Assembly (NCBI RefSeq): GCF_009928485.1
Contig: NZ_JAABNP010000011.1
Coordinates: 52,092 to 116,091 of the forward strand
Reading direction: 5' to 3'
Length of the DNA: 64,000 bases
Source of the DNA: Clostridium sp. C2-6-12
GTDB lineage: Bacteria; Bacillota; Clostridia; Clostridiales; Clostridiaceae
Under the pieces are notes generated by a model. The model did no database searches and was not told the DNA's origin. It was given only the letters and a program-made list of their open reading frames with translations. How positions within the stretch are numbered: position 1 is the first letter of the stretch; each line of letters begins with the position of its first letter. A program made the translations under genes and the position numbers. Shown here piece by piece: positions 57,079-64,000 of this stretch.

Positions 57079-57107
57079 TTGTATTTCAAGTTTTTATATG
57101 GTATTAT
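57079..57107 (+). promoter_or_regulatory. Promoter of the tRNA-like element and SRP RNA
   Basis: TTGTAT at 57079-57084, 17-base spacer, TATTAT at 57102-57107. A short hairpin (AACAAGTA/TACTTGTT, 57110-57134) follows. Confidence 0.55.
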
Positions 57108-57166
57108 AAACAAGTATCGAAAAAGGTACTTGTTTTGAGTATTTTTATCGAAGCAATGATTAATAT

Positions 57167-57240
57167 GGTTTGGCGTCCACTGGGGACGAGGATTTTCCAA
57201 TATGAAAATCTTAGAGGTTCAATGCCTCAGCAATCCACCA
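57167..57240 (+). other. tRNA-like element directly upstream of the SRP RNA
   Basis: 74 bases that can fold as a cloverleaf: acceptor strands 57167-57173 and 57230-57236 (five of seven pairs), D-like arm GTCC/GGAC, a 7-bp middle stem GATTTTC/GAAAATC with a six-base loop, a T-arm-like GAGG-TTCAATG-CCTC, and a 3' A-CCA. The middle loop and the spacing before the D-arm are not canonical and no anticodon can be named. Either a decayed tRNA or a structured part of the SRP precursor. Confidence 0.45.
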
Positions 57241-57241
57241 T

Positions 57242-57513
57242 TGCCATGCTAGATGGGGAGTCAGCGGTGCCCTGTAACCTGCAATCCGCTATAGCAGGAT
57301 TTAATTCCTCGCCTAGATATTAGTAATCTGTAGTCTGCCTTTTGTAAGTGGTGTTGATGACTGGGTCCCACGCAATGGAAGCCCATGAACCTCGTCAGGT
57401 CCGGAAGGAAGCAGCGATAAGTGGTCACTTTCATGTGCCGTGGATCAATCTGGTCTGAGCTAACTGCAGAAGTAACGTATGGAGAGCTAATAACAAAGCG
57501 AGGTGCATGGTTT
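57242..57513 (+). ncRNA. ffs: Signal recognition particle RNA (large Gram-positive type)
   Basis: About 271 nt. The SRP54-binding hairpin has the invariant GTCAGGTCCGGAAGGAAGCAGC. The Alu-like 5' domain has GGGGAGTCAGCGGTGCCCTG and GCAATCCGCTATAGCAGG. The central AAGTGGTGTTGATG and GAGCTAACTGCAGAAGTAACG strands pair as in Bacillus subtilis scRNA. The ends pair through CCATGC and GCATGG. TTTATTTTGATG follows. Confidence 0.95.
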
Positions 57514-57595
57514 ATTTTGATGTTTGATTATATAATCAAGAAATTAAATTAGGTTATTCTTCAATAGGATTAACATAGGACAGACAATAGGATAA

Positions 57596-57636
57596 GAAAG
57601 TGAGGGCATTTCATTACGAAATACCCTCATTTTCTT
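57596..57636. terminator. Bidirectional terminator between SRP RNA and FAH-family gene
   Basis: GAAAG-TGAGGGCATTTC-ATTAC-GAAATACCCTCA-TTTTC stem with one mismatch, T-rich on both sides. Confidence 0.8.
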
Positions 57637-57709
57637 TTGTTTTTTATTTTAAAGGAAATTTGATTAGGGTTTATTAACTGATAAGTTGCCCAAAACAAAA
57701 AATCTTTTA

Positions 57710-58582
57710 TTACTTAACGATGTTTTTTAAGATTCCAATACCCTCGATTTCGCATTCAACTATATCACCAGCTTTTAAAAATTTTGGCGGATCAAAGCCC
57801 ATACCTACACCAGCTGGAGTACCCATCGCAATTATAGTGCCAGCCTTTAAAGTAACTCCTTGAGATAGCTCATGAATTACATCTTCAATAGACGTGATCA
57901 TAAGATCAGTTGTACTGTTTTGTCTTAATTCTCCATTGACTCTTGAGCAAATTTTGAGTACAGGTGGATTTGAAAATTGGTCTTTAGTAACTATACAAGG
58001 CCCCATAGGAGTGAAACCATCTAAGCTTTTACCGAAGTACCATTGTTTATGTCTTGTTTGAAGGTTTCTTGCACTTACATCGTTCATAATAGTATAACCA
58101 AATATATAATCATAAGCATCTTCTTTAGCTACATTTTTAGCATCCTTTTTAATTATAACAGCTAATTCAGCTTCATAATCTAGGCTGTCAACAATGTCAG
58201 CATAACTTGGAATAAAATCACCATCAGCAGTTGCTACATTCACTCTTTTTGAAAAATAAACTGCATAAGGTCTATCTCCGTCAAAGGCTTCCTTTTTATA
58301 TCTTGCGGATTCTACCGCATGAGCCATGTAGTTGATACCTAAACAAATAACATCTTGTTTAGGATTTGGAATTGGAGCCATTATGGTGACAGTTTCAGTT
58401 GAAATAATTTCTTTAGACCCTGATTCAACAGCTGATCTTAAAAGATCCATTTCTTTATCAGTTATATTTTCTATTAAATCATTCATACAATTATAATTTT
58501 TTATTGGATAAATACCTTGCTCATCTTTTGTTAAAATTCCTATTTCCTCTTTGTTGTTGTGTTTAAAAGTTAAAAGTTTCAT
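57710..58582 (-). CDS. Fumarylacetoacetate hydrolase-family protein
   Basis: 290 residues. The FAH core has the metal-binding DYEAELAVIIKKDAKN and GYTIMNDVSARNLQ segments and the C-terminal GTIIAMGTPAGVG. These enzymes cleave or hydrate beta-diketo acids (fumarylpyruvate, 2-keto-3-deoxy sugar acids and others); substrate cannot be assigned. Start ATG at 58582 has AAAGGGGGC upstream. It follows folA at about 100 bases on the same strand. Confidence 0.85.
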   Translation of the reverse strand: MKLLTFKHNNKEEIGILTKDEQGIYPIKNYNCMNDLIENITDKEMDLLRSAVESGSKEIISTETVTIMAPIPNPKQDVICLGINYMAHAVESARYKKEAFDGDRPYAVYFSKRVNVATADGDFIPSYADIVDSLDYEAELAVIIKKDAKNVAKEDAYDYIFGYTIMNDVSARNLQTRHKQWYFGKSLDGFTPMGPCIVTKDQFSNPPVLKICSRVNGELRQNSTTDLMITSIEDVIHELSQGVTLKAGTIIAMGTPAGVGMGFDPPKFLKAGDIVECEIEGIGILKNIVK

Positions 58583-58683
58583 AATGCCCCCTTTTAATTA
58601 GTTAAGAGTTCACAGTTAACAGTTTTGGAATTTATAGTTTCTGATTTCCTGATTGTTAAGTGAACAATTAATTATCTTATTAC

Positions 58684-59178
58684 TTATTTTGTTCTTATTA
58701 AGTCTATAAATGTGTAGTGAAGTCCGTTTTTTTCATCAGTGAATTTTTCTGATGTATATTCTGGTTTGAATTCGTTGTAGTTGATTTCTGGAAAGTAAGT
58801 GTCACCTTCGAAGTTTTCTTCTATTTGTGTTAAATAGATTTTATTTATGTAAGGAAGAAATTGTTCGTAAATTTCAGCTCCTCCAATTACAAACACTTCT
58901 TCATCGCATTTTGAATATTTTTCAACTAAGGAATTTAAATCATATTCAATTTCTACCATGTTTGAATCAACTTTGAAGTTTTGGTTTCTAGTTATGATTA
59001 TATGTTTTCTATTTGGCAGAATTCCTGGTAGTGATTCAAAGGCTTTTCTTCCCATTATCATTTTTTTATCAGAAGTTATTCTTTTAAACCTTTTTAGATC
59101 TTCTGAAATATGCCATGGTAAGGTATTATTTATGCCTATTACATTATTTTTTGCAACAGCAACACTTATTGATAACAT
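58684..59178 (-). CDS. folA: Dihydrofolate reductase
   Basis: 164 residues. It has VAKNNVIGINNTLPWHISEDLKRFK with the catalytic acid (E27), MIMGRKAFESLP and the VIGGAEIYEQFLP NADPH loop. It reduces dihydrofolate to tetrahydrofolate. AAGGAGG precedes the ATG. It begins 19 bases after thyA, which produces its substrate. Confidence 0.95.
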   Translation of the reverse strand: MLSISVAVAKNNVIGINNTLPWHISEDLKRFKRITSDKKMIMGRKAFESLPGILPNRKHIIITRNQNFKVDSNMVEIEYDLNSLVEKYSKCDEEVFVIGGAEIYEQFLPYINKIYLTQIEENFEGDTYFPEINYNEFKPEYTSEKFTDEKNGLHYTFIDLIRTK

Positions 59179-59197
59179 TAATATTCCTCCTTAAGAA

Positions 59198-59989
59198 TTA
59201 TACTGAGACTTCCATTTTTATTGCTTCATGATGTTTGTATTCTTCAAGCTTTATATCATCAGGGGTAAAATCGTAAAAGTCTTTAATTTCAGGATTAATC
59301 CATAACTTTGGTGCTCTATAAGCATCGTTTTTTCTGCTTAGCTGAATTTTCATTCCTTCAACTTGATTTTTGTAAATATGAGCGTTATTTATAACATGTG
59401 TAAATAATCCAGGTTTATGACCAGTAACTTGAGCTAGTAAATGAACTAATACAGCATATTGGCTTGTATTAAACGGAACACCAAGAGGCCAGTCTCCACT
59501 TCTTTGTACAAGCATACAGTTAAGCTTTCCATCTGTTACATCCCACATTGTAAGGAAGCAGCATGGATAAAGAGCACCGCCATCTAAATATGGTATTTGC
59601 CATAAATTAAGCATCATTCTTCTATCTTGAGGATTGTTTTTTAAAGCATCTATTAATTTATCTATTTGATTGAATTTTTTTACTACCCAGCCATAAGAAG
59701 TTCCAATGGTTCCATCCTCCATCATCCATTCATCCCAAATCTTTACGTTTTGTGCTTGAAGATCTTTTACACTATTTGATTGATCTTTAAAAATCCATAA
59801 AAGTTCTTTAACAGCAGTTTTAAAAGCTACAAATTTAGTCGTTAATATAGGAAATTCTTTTTCTAGATTAAATTGCATAATTTGATGTGGTAATTTATAA
59901 GTCGGCATTCCAGTTCTATTATTGTCGAAATATCCATTTTCTAATATATCATTAGCTATAGATAAATATTTATCATCATATAAGCTCAT
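59198..59989 (-). CDS. thyA: Thymidylate synthase
   Basis: 263 residues. Catalytic cysteine in [28 protein letters not shown] is the dUMP-binding signature (R-x-x-D-x-x-L-G-x-P-F-N). It makes dTMP from dUMP with methylene-tetrahydrofolate. The region after PC differs from the usual PCH of the E. coli type but keeps all binding residues. GGAGGAATAC precedes the ATG. First gene of the leftward thyA-folA unit. Confidence 0.95.
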   Translation of the reverse strand: MSLYDDKYLSIANDILENGYFDNNRTGMPTYKLPHQIMQFNLEKEFPILTTKFVAFKTAVKELLWIFKDQSNSVKDLQAQNVKIWDEWMMEDGTIGTSYGWVVKKFNQIDKLIDALKNNPQDRRMMLNLWQIPYLDGGALYPCCFLTMWDVTDGKLNCMLVQRSGDWPLGVPFNTSQYAVLVHLLAQVTGHKPGLFTHVINNAHIYKNQVEGMKIQLSRKNDAYRAPKLWINPEIKDFYDFTPDDIKLEEYKHHEAIKMEVSV

Positions 59990-60192
59990 TTTGTGTATTC
60001 CTCCTATTTATTTGTTCTTAAAACTATAAAAAACAAGTTATTCTTCAATTATTTTAGCATATTAATATGAAGTTAACAAAGTTAATATTAAGTATATAAA
60101 TTAATCCATTTACATGACATTATACTAATTGTGGTGTTAATGGTGTATAATAAAGTTATGTTTAATTTAAGAAAATAGAGAGGTGAAAGCCT

Positions 60193-61836
60193 GTGAGTTA
60201 TAAAGCACTATATAGAGAGTGGAGACCTAGGATTTTTGAAGATGTTGTTGGCCAGGAACATATAACCACAACATTAAAGAATGAGATTATAAATGATAGA
60301 ATAGCACATGCATATCTTTTTTGTGGAACAAGGGGAACAGGAAAAACTTCTACAGCAAAGGTAATGGCAAAGGCATTAAATTGTCTTAATCTGCAAAATG
60401 GTGAACCTTGCAATGAATGTGAAATGTGCAAAAAGGTAGATGAAGGGTTAGCGATTGATGTAACAGAACTTGATGCAGCTTCAAATAATGGTATTGATAA
60501 AATCAGGGATATTATAGATGATACTAAGTATCCTCCACAAGAAGCTAAATATAAAATATATATAATGGATGAGGTTCATATGCTTTCTGTAGGTGCGGTA
60601 AATGCATTTTTAAAGACATTGGAAGAACCTCCTAAGAATGTAATATTTATATTAGCAACAACAGATCCGCAAAAATTGCCTATAACAATTTTATCTAGAT
60701 GTCAAAGATTCGATTTTAAGAGAATAAATCAAAAAGAAATTTCAAGTAGATTAAAGAAAATTACTGAAGCACAAAATATAGATTATGAACAAAAAAGCTT
60801 AGATTTAATTTCAAGAGTTTGTGATGGGGCTTTAAGAGATGCTGTAAGTATACTAGATCAAGCAATTGCAATGGGTGAAAATGAAATTAAATATGAAGAT
60901 TTAGTAAGTATATTAGGCCTTGTAACTAATGAATATTTATTTGATATAACTTATGCAGTCATAGATAGAAGTATTGAAAAAGCAATGCTCATAATCGATA
61001 AATTAATGTATGCAGGTAAAGATATGCAATTGTTTATCAAGGATTTAATTGCTCATTTCAGAAATCTGCTCATGGTTAAAGTTACAAGCAATCCAGAGGA
61101 AGTTTTGGATATGTCCTTAGAGAATATAGCTATGGTTAGGGAACAAGGGCGTAAAATTAGAGTAGAAGAAATAATGAGGGCTATTAGAATACTTCAGGAA
61201 GCTGAAATAAATTCAAAAGCAAGTAAGCAAAGTAGATTATATTTAGAGCTTGCTATAATTAAAATGTGTAAAATTGAATATGATACATCAAATGAAGTAA
61301 TATTATCAAGAATAAATAAATTAGAGGAAAATTTAAAAAACGGAAATATCCAGGTGGTTCAATCTGAAGGGGCAGATCAGGCTGTAAATTCCATAAATAA
61401 AACAGTTGATTCTAAACAAAGCAACGTAAGTCAAAATAGGATTACAGAGGCTGCTGCAAATAATGAAAAACCTAAATTTGCAGGAAATACGAATTCAACA
61501 TTAACTCTTGATGATGTTGGAAGAGCTTGGACTGAAATCATAGAAGCATTTAAAGCAAAGCGTGCAATGATAGTTTATGCTTCAATTGTTACAGCAAAGC
61601 CATATAGTATTAAAAATGGAGTAGTTACTTTAGAATATGAAGCAATGTATGCCTTTAATAAACAAAGACTTGAAAAATCTGAATATAGGGAAGTTGTAAA
61701 TAGTGTATTTTCTGAAATACTGAAGGAAAAAATAATGGTAGATTACATAGTAAGGAAAGATAATGAACATAAGGATAATGAAGAATTGTTAAAACAAGCT
61801 ATAGATGGAATACCATTTCAGGTATATGAAGATTGA
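60193..61836 (+). CDS. dnaX: DNA polymerase III subunit gamma/tau
   Basis: 547 residues. Walker A GTRGTGKTS (45-53), zinc cysteines C64, C73, C76 and C79, Walker B with MDEVHML, and the SRC motif LSRCQRF. The AAA+ and collar domains run to about 365, followed by a tau-specific C-terminal region. It is the clamp-loader motor that links polymerase copies. Start is GTG behind GAGAGGTGAAAG. An A-AAA-AAC run at 61335-61341 could direct a -1 shift to a stop at 61365. First gene of the block with ybaB, recR, yaaL and bofA. Confidence 0.96.
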   Translation: MSYKALYREWRPRIFEDVVGQEHITTTLKNEIINDRIAHAYLFCGTRGTGKTSTAKVMAKALNCLNLQNGEPCNECEMCKKVDEGLAIDVTELDAASNNGIDKIRDIIDDTKYPPQEAKYKIYIMDEVHMLSVGAVNAFLKTLEEPPKNVIFILATTDPQKLPITILSRCQRFDFKRINQKEISSRLKKITEAQNIDYEQKSLDLISRVCDGALRDAVSILDQAIAMGENEIKYEDLVSILGLVTNEYLFDITYAVIDRSIEKAMLIIDKLMYAGKDMQLFIKDLIAHFRNLLMVKVTSNPEEVLDMSLENIAMVREQGRKIRVEEIMRAIRILQEAEINSKASKQSRLYLELAIIKMCKIEYDTSNEVILSRINKLEENLKNGNIQVVQSEGADQAVNSINKTVDSKQSNVSQNRITEAAANNEKPKFAGNTNSTLTLDDVGRAWTEIIEAFKAKRAMIVYASIVTAKPYSIKNGVVTLEYEAMYAFNKQRLEKSEYREVVNSVFSEILKEKIMVDYIVRKDNEHKDNEELLKQAIDGIPFQVYED

Positions 61837-61920
61837 TGAACTGTCAATTGCAGATTGTCAATTAAATAAAGTTGTTTTATAATTAAAAAATGATATTCAA
61901 GAAAGAGGAGGAATTTTTTT

Positions 61921-62259
61921 ATGGCAAAAGGTGGATTTCCAGGCGGCTTTGGCGGAGCTAATATGAATAACCTTATGAAGCAAGCACAAAAGATGCAAAA
62001 GCAAATGGAAGATATGCAAAAGGAACTTGAAACAAAAGAATTTGAAGCATCAGTAGGTGGTGGCGCTGTAGTTGTTAAGGTAACTGGTAAAAAAGAAATA
62101 ACAGCAATTAATATAAAACCTGAAGTTGTAGATGCAGATGATGTTGAAATGCTTGAAGACTTAGTAATGAGTGCAGTTAATGAAGCTTTAAGAAAAGCAG
62201 AAGAAGAAACTGCAAGTAAAATGGGTAAATTAACAGGTGGAATGCCAGGATTATTCTAA
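61921..62259 (+). CDS. ybaB: YbaB/EbfC-family nucleoid-associated protein
   Basis: 112 residues. The Gly-rich N-terminus ([22 protein letters not shown]) is followed by a helical and sheet core ([34 protein letters not shown]). Binds DNA as a dimer; tightly linked to dnaX and recR in most bacteria. GAAAGAGGAGG precedes the ATG. A terminator follows it. Confidence 0.94.
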   Translation: MAKGGFPGGFGGANMNNLMKQAQKMQKQMEDMQKELETKEFEASVGGGAVVVKVTGKKEITAINIKPEVVDADDVEMLEDLVMSAVNEALRKAEEETASKMGKLTGGMPGLF

Positions 62260-62286
62260 GAATTTTAGAAATAGTTATAATTATTT

Positions 62287-62331
62287 AGCATACAGTATTG
62301 TTTGGTTATCCTTCAAGCTGTATGCTTTTTA
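62287..62331 (+). terminator. Terminator between ybaB and recR
   Basis: AGCATACAG (62287-62295) pairs with CTGTATGCT (62318-62326), followed by TTTT. It would partly separate recR from dnaX-ybaB. Confidence 0.75.
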
Positions 62332-62431
62332 TAGTATATATTATTATTCTATTAGTTAAAGATGAAACTGATATTTTTTCAGAATGGATACATAATAATT
62401 AATAATAAAGATTAAAGGAGAAATTCAAAAT

Positions 62432-63031
62432 ATGATGGACTTTTATCCAGTAGCCATAGAAAAATTAATTGAAGAGTTTGCTAAATTGCCAAGTATAGGG
62501 CAAAAGACTGCTCAAAGATTAACATTGCATATTTTAAATCTTCCAGATGAAGAAGTAAAAGAATTTGCAAAAGCGTTAATTCAAGCAAGGGGAACGATTA
62601 AATATTGCTCTATATGTGGAAATTTTACTGATAAAGATCCTTGTTCATTATGTTCTAATCCTAACAGGGATAAAAGTATTATATGTGTTGTTGAACAACC
62701 AAAGGACATTATGACAATGGAAAAGATTAAAGAATTTAATGGAGTATACCACGTATTACATGGAAATATATCACCAATGCAAGGAAGGGGACCTCAAGAT
62801 ATAAAAATTAGGGAGCTTGTTGCTAGAATGAATGAAGAGGTTAAAGAAGTGATACTTGCAACTAATCCTAATATTGAAGGAGAAGCAACTGCAATGTATA
62901 TATCTAAAGTTCTTAAACCACTTGATATAAAGGTTACAAGAATAGCATCAGGAATACCTGTAGGCGGAGATTTAGAATATGCTGATGAAGTTACATTGTC
63001 TAAGGCATTAGAGGGAAGAAAAGAGATTTAA
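62432..63031 (+). CDS. recR: Recombination protein RecR
   Basis: 199 residues. N-terminal helix-hairpin-helix ([20 protein letters not shown]), a C4 zinc finger (CSICG...CSLC), a Toprim domain ([15 protein letters not shown]...) and a C-terminal Walker-B-like segment. With RecO it loads RecA at single-strand gaps. AAAGGAG precedes the ATG. Confidence 0.96.
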   Translation: MMDFYPVAIEKLIEEFAKLPSIGQKTAQRLTLHILNLPDEEVKEFAKALIQARGTIKYCSICGNFTDKDPCSLCSNPNRDKSIICVVEQPKDIMTMEKIKEFNGVYHVLHGNISPMQGRGPQDIKIRELVARMNEEVKEVILATNPNIEGEATAMYISKVLKPLDIKVTRIASGIPVGGDLEYADEVTLSKALEGRKEI

Positions 63032-63298
63032 GAATTATTGTCATTATACATTATTAATTTTGTTCAAAACTTATGTCCAAATGAAGTTTAGGGACCTAAA
63101 ATGTTAGGCCCCCGAAAAAGTGTTACACAGATGGGAGTTAGAAGTTTTATCTGATATGAGTGAAAAGTTTCTTATATGATATAGTATATGAAGCAAGTTG
63201 AAAGTTGATACAATTTTTTAAATATATATAAGCAAACATATGTATAATCCTTCCTTTATGTGGATAAAATAGTAATAAGAAGTTTTGGAGGGATTTAC

Positions 63299-63577
63299 AT
63301 GAATAAAAAAAATATTCTAGAATACCTGATGTATAAGACTGATAATCCGGTTATGTATGAAAAGTTATTGGAAGATATGGAAATTGCTAAGATGGAAATA
63401 AATGCAGCTAGAAGTATGTTTAACAATGTTAATGATGATGATTTAATAGAAGTAGCTATTTATTCAGAAAATGTTGCAAGAAAAAGATATGATTACTTAT
63501 TATCTATAGCAAGGAAGAGAGGTATAAGCGTAGGAACTGATTATATAGTTGAAAGAAATGTACAAAGTATTAGATAA
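63299..63577 (+). CDS. yaaL: YaaL-like DUF2508 protein
   Basis: 92 residues, charged and mainly helical, with the KMEINAARSMFNNVNDDDLIEVAIYSE segment typical of the YaaL/DUF2508 family, always found between recR and bofA in Gram-positive genomes. ATG 63299 follows TGGAGG; an in-frame ATG at 63260 overlaps that ribosome-binding site region and lacks one itself. Function unknown. Confidence 0.85.
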   Translation: MNKKNILEYLMYKTDNPVMYEKLLEDMEIAKMEINAARSMFNNVNDDDLIEVAIYSENVARKRYDYLLSIARKRGISVGTDYIVERNVQSIR

Positions 63578-63599
63578 ATAAAATATTGGGGGATTAAAA

Positions 63600-63869
63600 A
63601 TGGAGGGACAAATTTTAATATATGGATTAATAGGAATAGCAATACTATTCTTAGTTACTAAATTGTTAAAATGGCCAATAAAAATAATCATAAATGGAAT
63701 TGTGGGAGTTATTATATTATATGTAGTAAATTTCATAATTGCAAAGCTTAATTTACTTGGTATAAATATTAATTTTTCATTGGCAATTAATCCAATTACT
63801 GCTTTGATAGCAGGATTCTTTGGAGTTCCAGGTGTTATTGTATTAATTATAATTGGAGCATTTTTATAG
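63600..63869 (+). CDS. bofA: Pro-sigma-K processing inhibitor BofA
   Basis: 89 residues, two to three membrane helices, ending in the conserved NPITALIAGFFGVPGVIVLII. In sporulation BofA restrains the SpoIVFB protease that activates sigma-K in the mother cell. GGGGG precedes the ATG, 22 bases after yaaL. Confidence 0.9.
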   Translation: MEGQILIYGLIGIAILFLVTKLLKWPIKIIINGIVGVIILYVVNFIIAKLNLLGININFSLAINPITALIAGFFGVPGVIVLIIIGAFL

Positions 63870-63909
63870 TTTTCATTAGAGTAAACTTTAAAATTATAAT
63901 ATAAAAAAG

Positions 63910-63973
63910 GTCTGTATAAATTTGTAACGGGTTTACTTTAGAGGTGCAAACTTAAAAATTACAGACATTTTTG
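63910..63973 (+). terminator. Terminator after bofA
   Basis: GTCTGTA (63910-63916) pairs with TACAGAC (63960-63966), followed by ATTTTT. No further gene start is seen before the window ends. Confidence 0.55.
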
Positions 63974-64000
63974 CAATGATTTTTACAACAAAAAACCTAT

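Noticed and set aside
57167-57240. Calling the element before the SRP RNA a functional tRNA
   Set aside because: Two acceptor mismatches, a six-base middle loop and one base instead of two before the D-arm; no anticodon can be assigned.
57135-57323. Plus-strand 62-codon ORF
   Set aside because: It runs through the tRNA-like element into the SRP RNA and has no ribosome-binding site.

Overview
The window is AT-rich, low-GC Firmicute DNA and almost certainly Clostridium. The order sucrose EIIBC, LacI regulator, sucrose-6-phosphate hydrolase, fructokinase (7.7-12.9 kb) is the scrARBK arrangement described for Clostridium beijerinckii, so that species or a close relative is the best guess. Other clostridial marks are an M-box ahead of an Nramp-related magnesium transporter, a roughly 270-nt Gram-positive SRP RNA, and the dnaX-ybaB-recR-yaaL-bofA block. 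I found no insertion sequence, prophage or CRISPR array.

Layout. 0-7.4 kb: the start of a secreted protein built of 73-residue tandem repeats (cut by the window edge), an aminoglycoside-phosphotransferase-fold kinase, a leftward envelope operon (TagO-like, MraY-like, lipid-linked oligosaccharide flippase) with a divergent HTH regulator, and a small membrane protein. 7.4-12.9 kb: scrARBK with its promoter, candidate operators and cre. 13.1-22.7 kb: tadA, then a beta-glucoside cluster (LicR-type regulator, PTS EIIA/EIIB/EIIC, two GH1 6-phospho-beta-glucosidases) followed by two AEC-family transporters. 23.0-26.0 kb: promoter, M-box riboswitch, terminator, an unlisted 36-codon ORF with a strong ribosome-binding site, an MgtE-like soluble sensor and an Nramp-related transporter. 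26.0-28.1 kb: two flavodoxin-fold proteins, a MarR regulator with tandem palindromes, and tRNA-Ser(GGA). 28.2-32.6 kb: a leftward maltose-type PTS operon (RpiR regulator, EIICB, GH4, EIIA). 32.8-42.2 kb: MFS transporter plus ROK repressor, AraC regulator, a maltodextrin-type ABC importer without its ATPase, a cytoplasmic GH13 enzyme and a third AEC transporter. 42.3-49.98 kb: MscL with a zinc ribbon, pyruvate carboxylase, an AI-2E-family permease, a response-regulator/CheX fusion overlapping a second CheX, and a DUF1461-type membrane protein with no normal start codon. 50.3-56.9 kb: two-component pair, a ferritin-like protein, an ABC exporter (ATPase plus two permeases), an S41 lipoprotein and a histidine-kinase remnant. 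57.0-64 kb: a tRNA-like element and the SRP RNA, then leftward thyA-folA-FAH-family gene, then dnaX-ybaB-recR-yaaL-bofA.

How it works together. Four sugar routes lie side by side: sucrose PTS, beta-glucoside PTS, alpha-glucoside PTS and maltodextrin ABC import. Each has its own regulator (ScrR, LicR, RpiR, and AraC or ROK). The sucrose EIIBC has no EIIA, and the glucose-type EIIA at 28.2 kb could supply it. The order tadA-SRP RNA-dnaX-yaaK-recR-yaaL-bofA known from Bacillus subtilis is here stretched: tadA lies 43.7 kb from the SRP RNA, with the sugar and accessory genes between them. The three leftward genes thyA, folA and the FAH-family gene separate the SRP RNA from dnaX.

Stretches above 300 bases without a protein gene: 6594-6898 (terminators and a promoter), 7373-7730 (scr control region), 22746-23377 (nothing seen before 23049, then promoter, M-box and terminator), 27745-28196 (operators, tRNA), 42713-43016 (a possible promoter only), 49985-50299 (terminator) and 56863-57709 (promoter, tRNA-like element, SRP RNA, terminator). 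Start sites were chosen by ribosome-binding-site spacing. Family assignments are from motifs read by eye; no database search was run.
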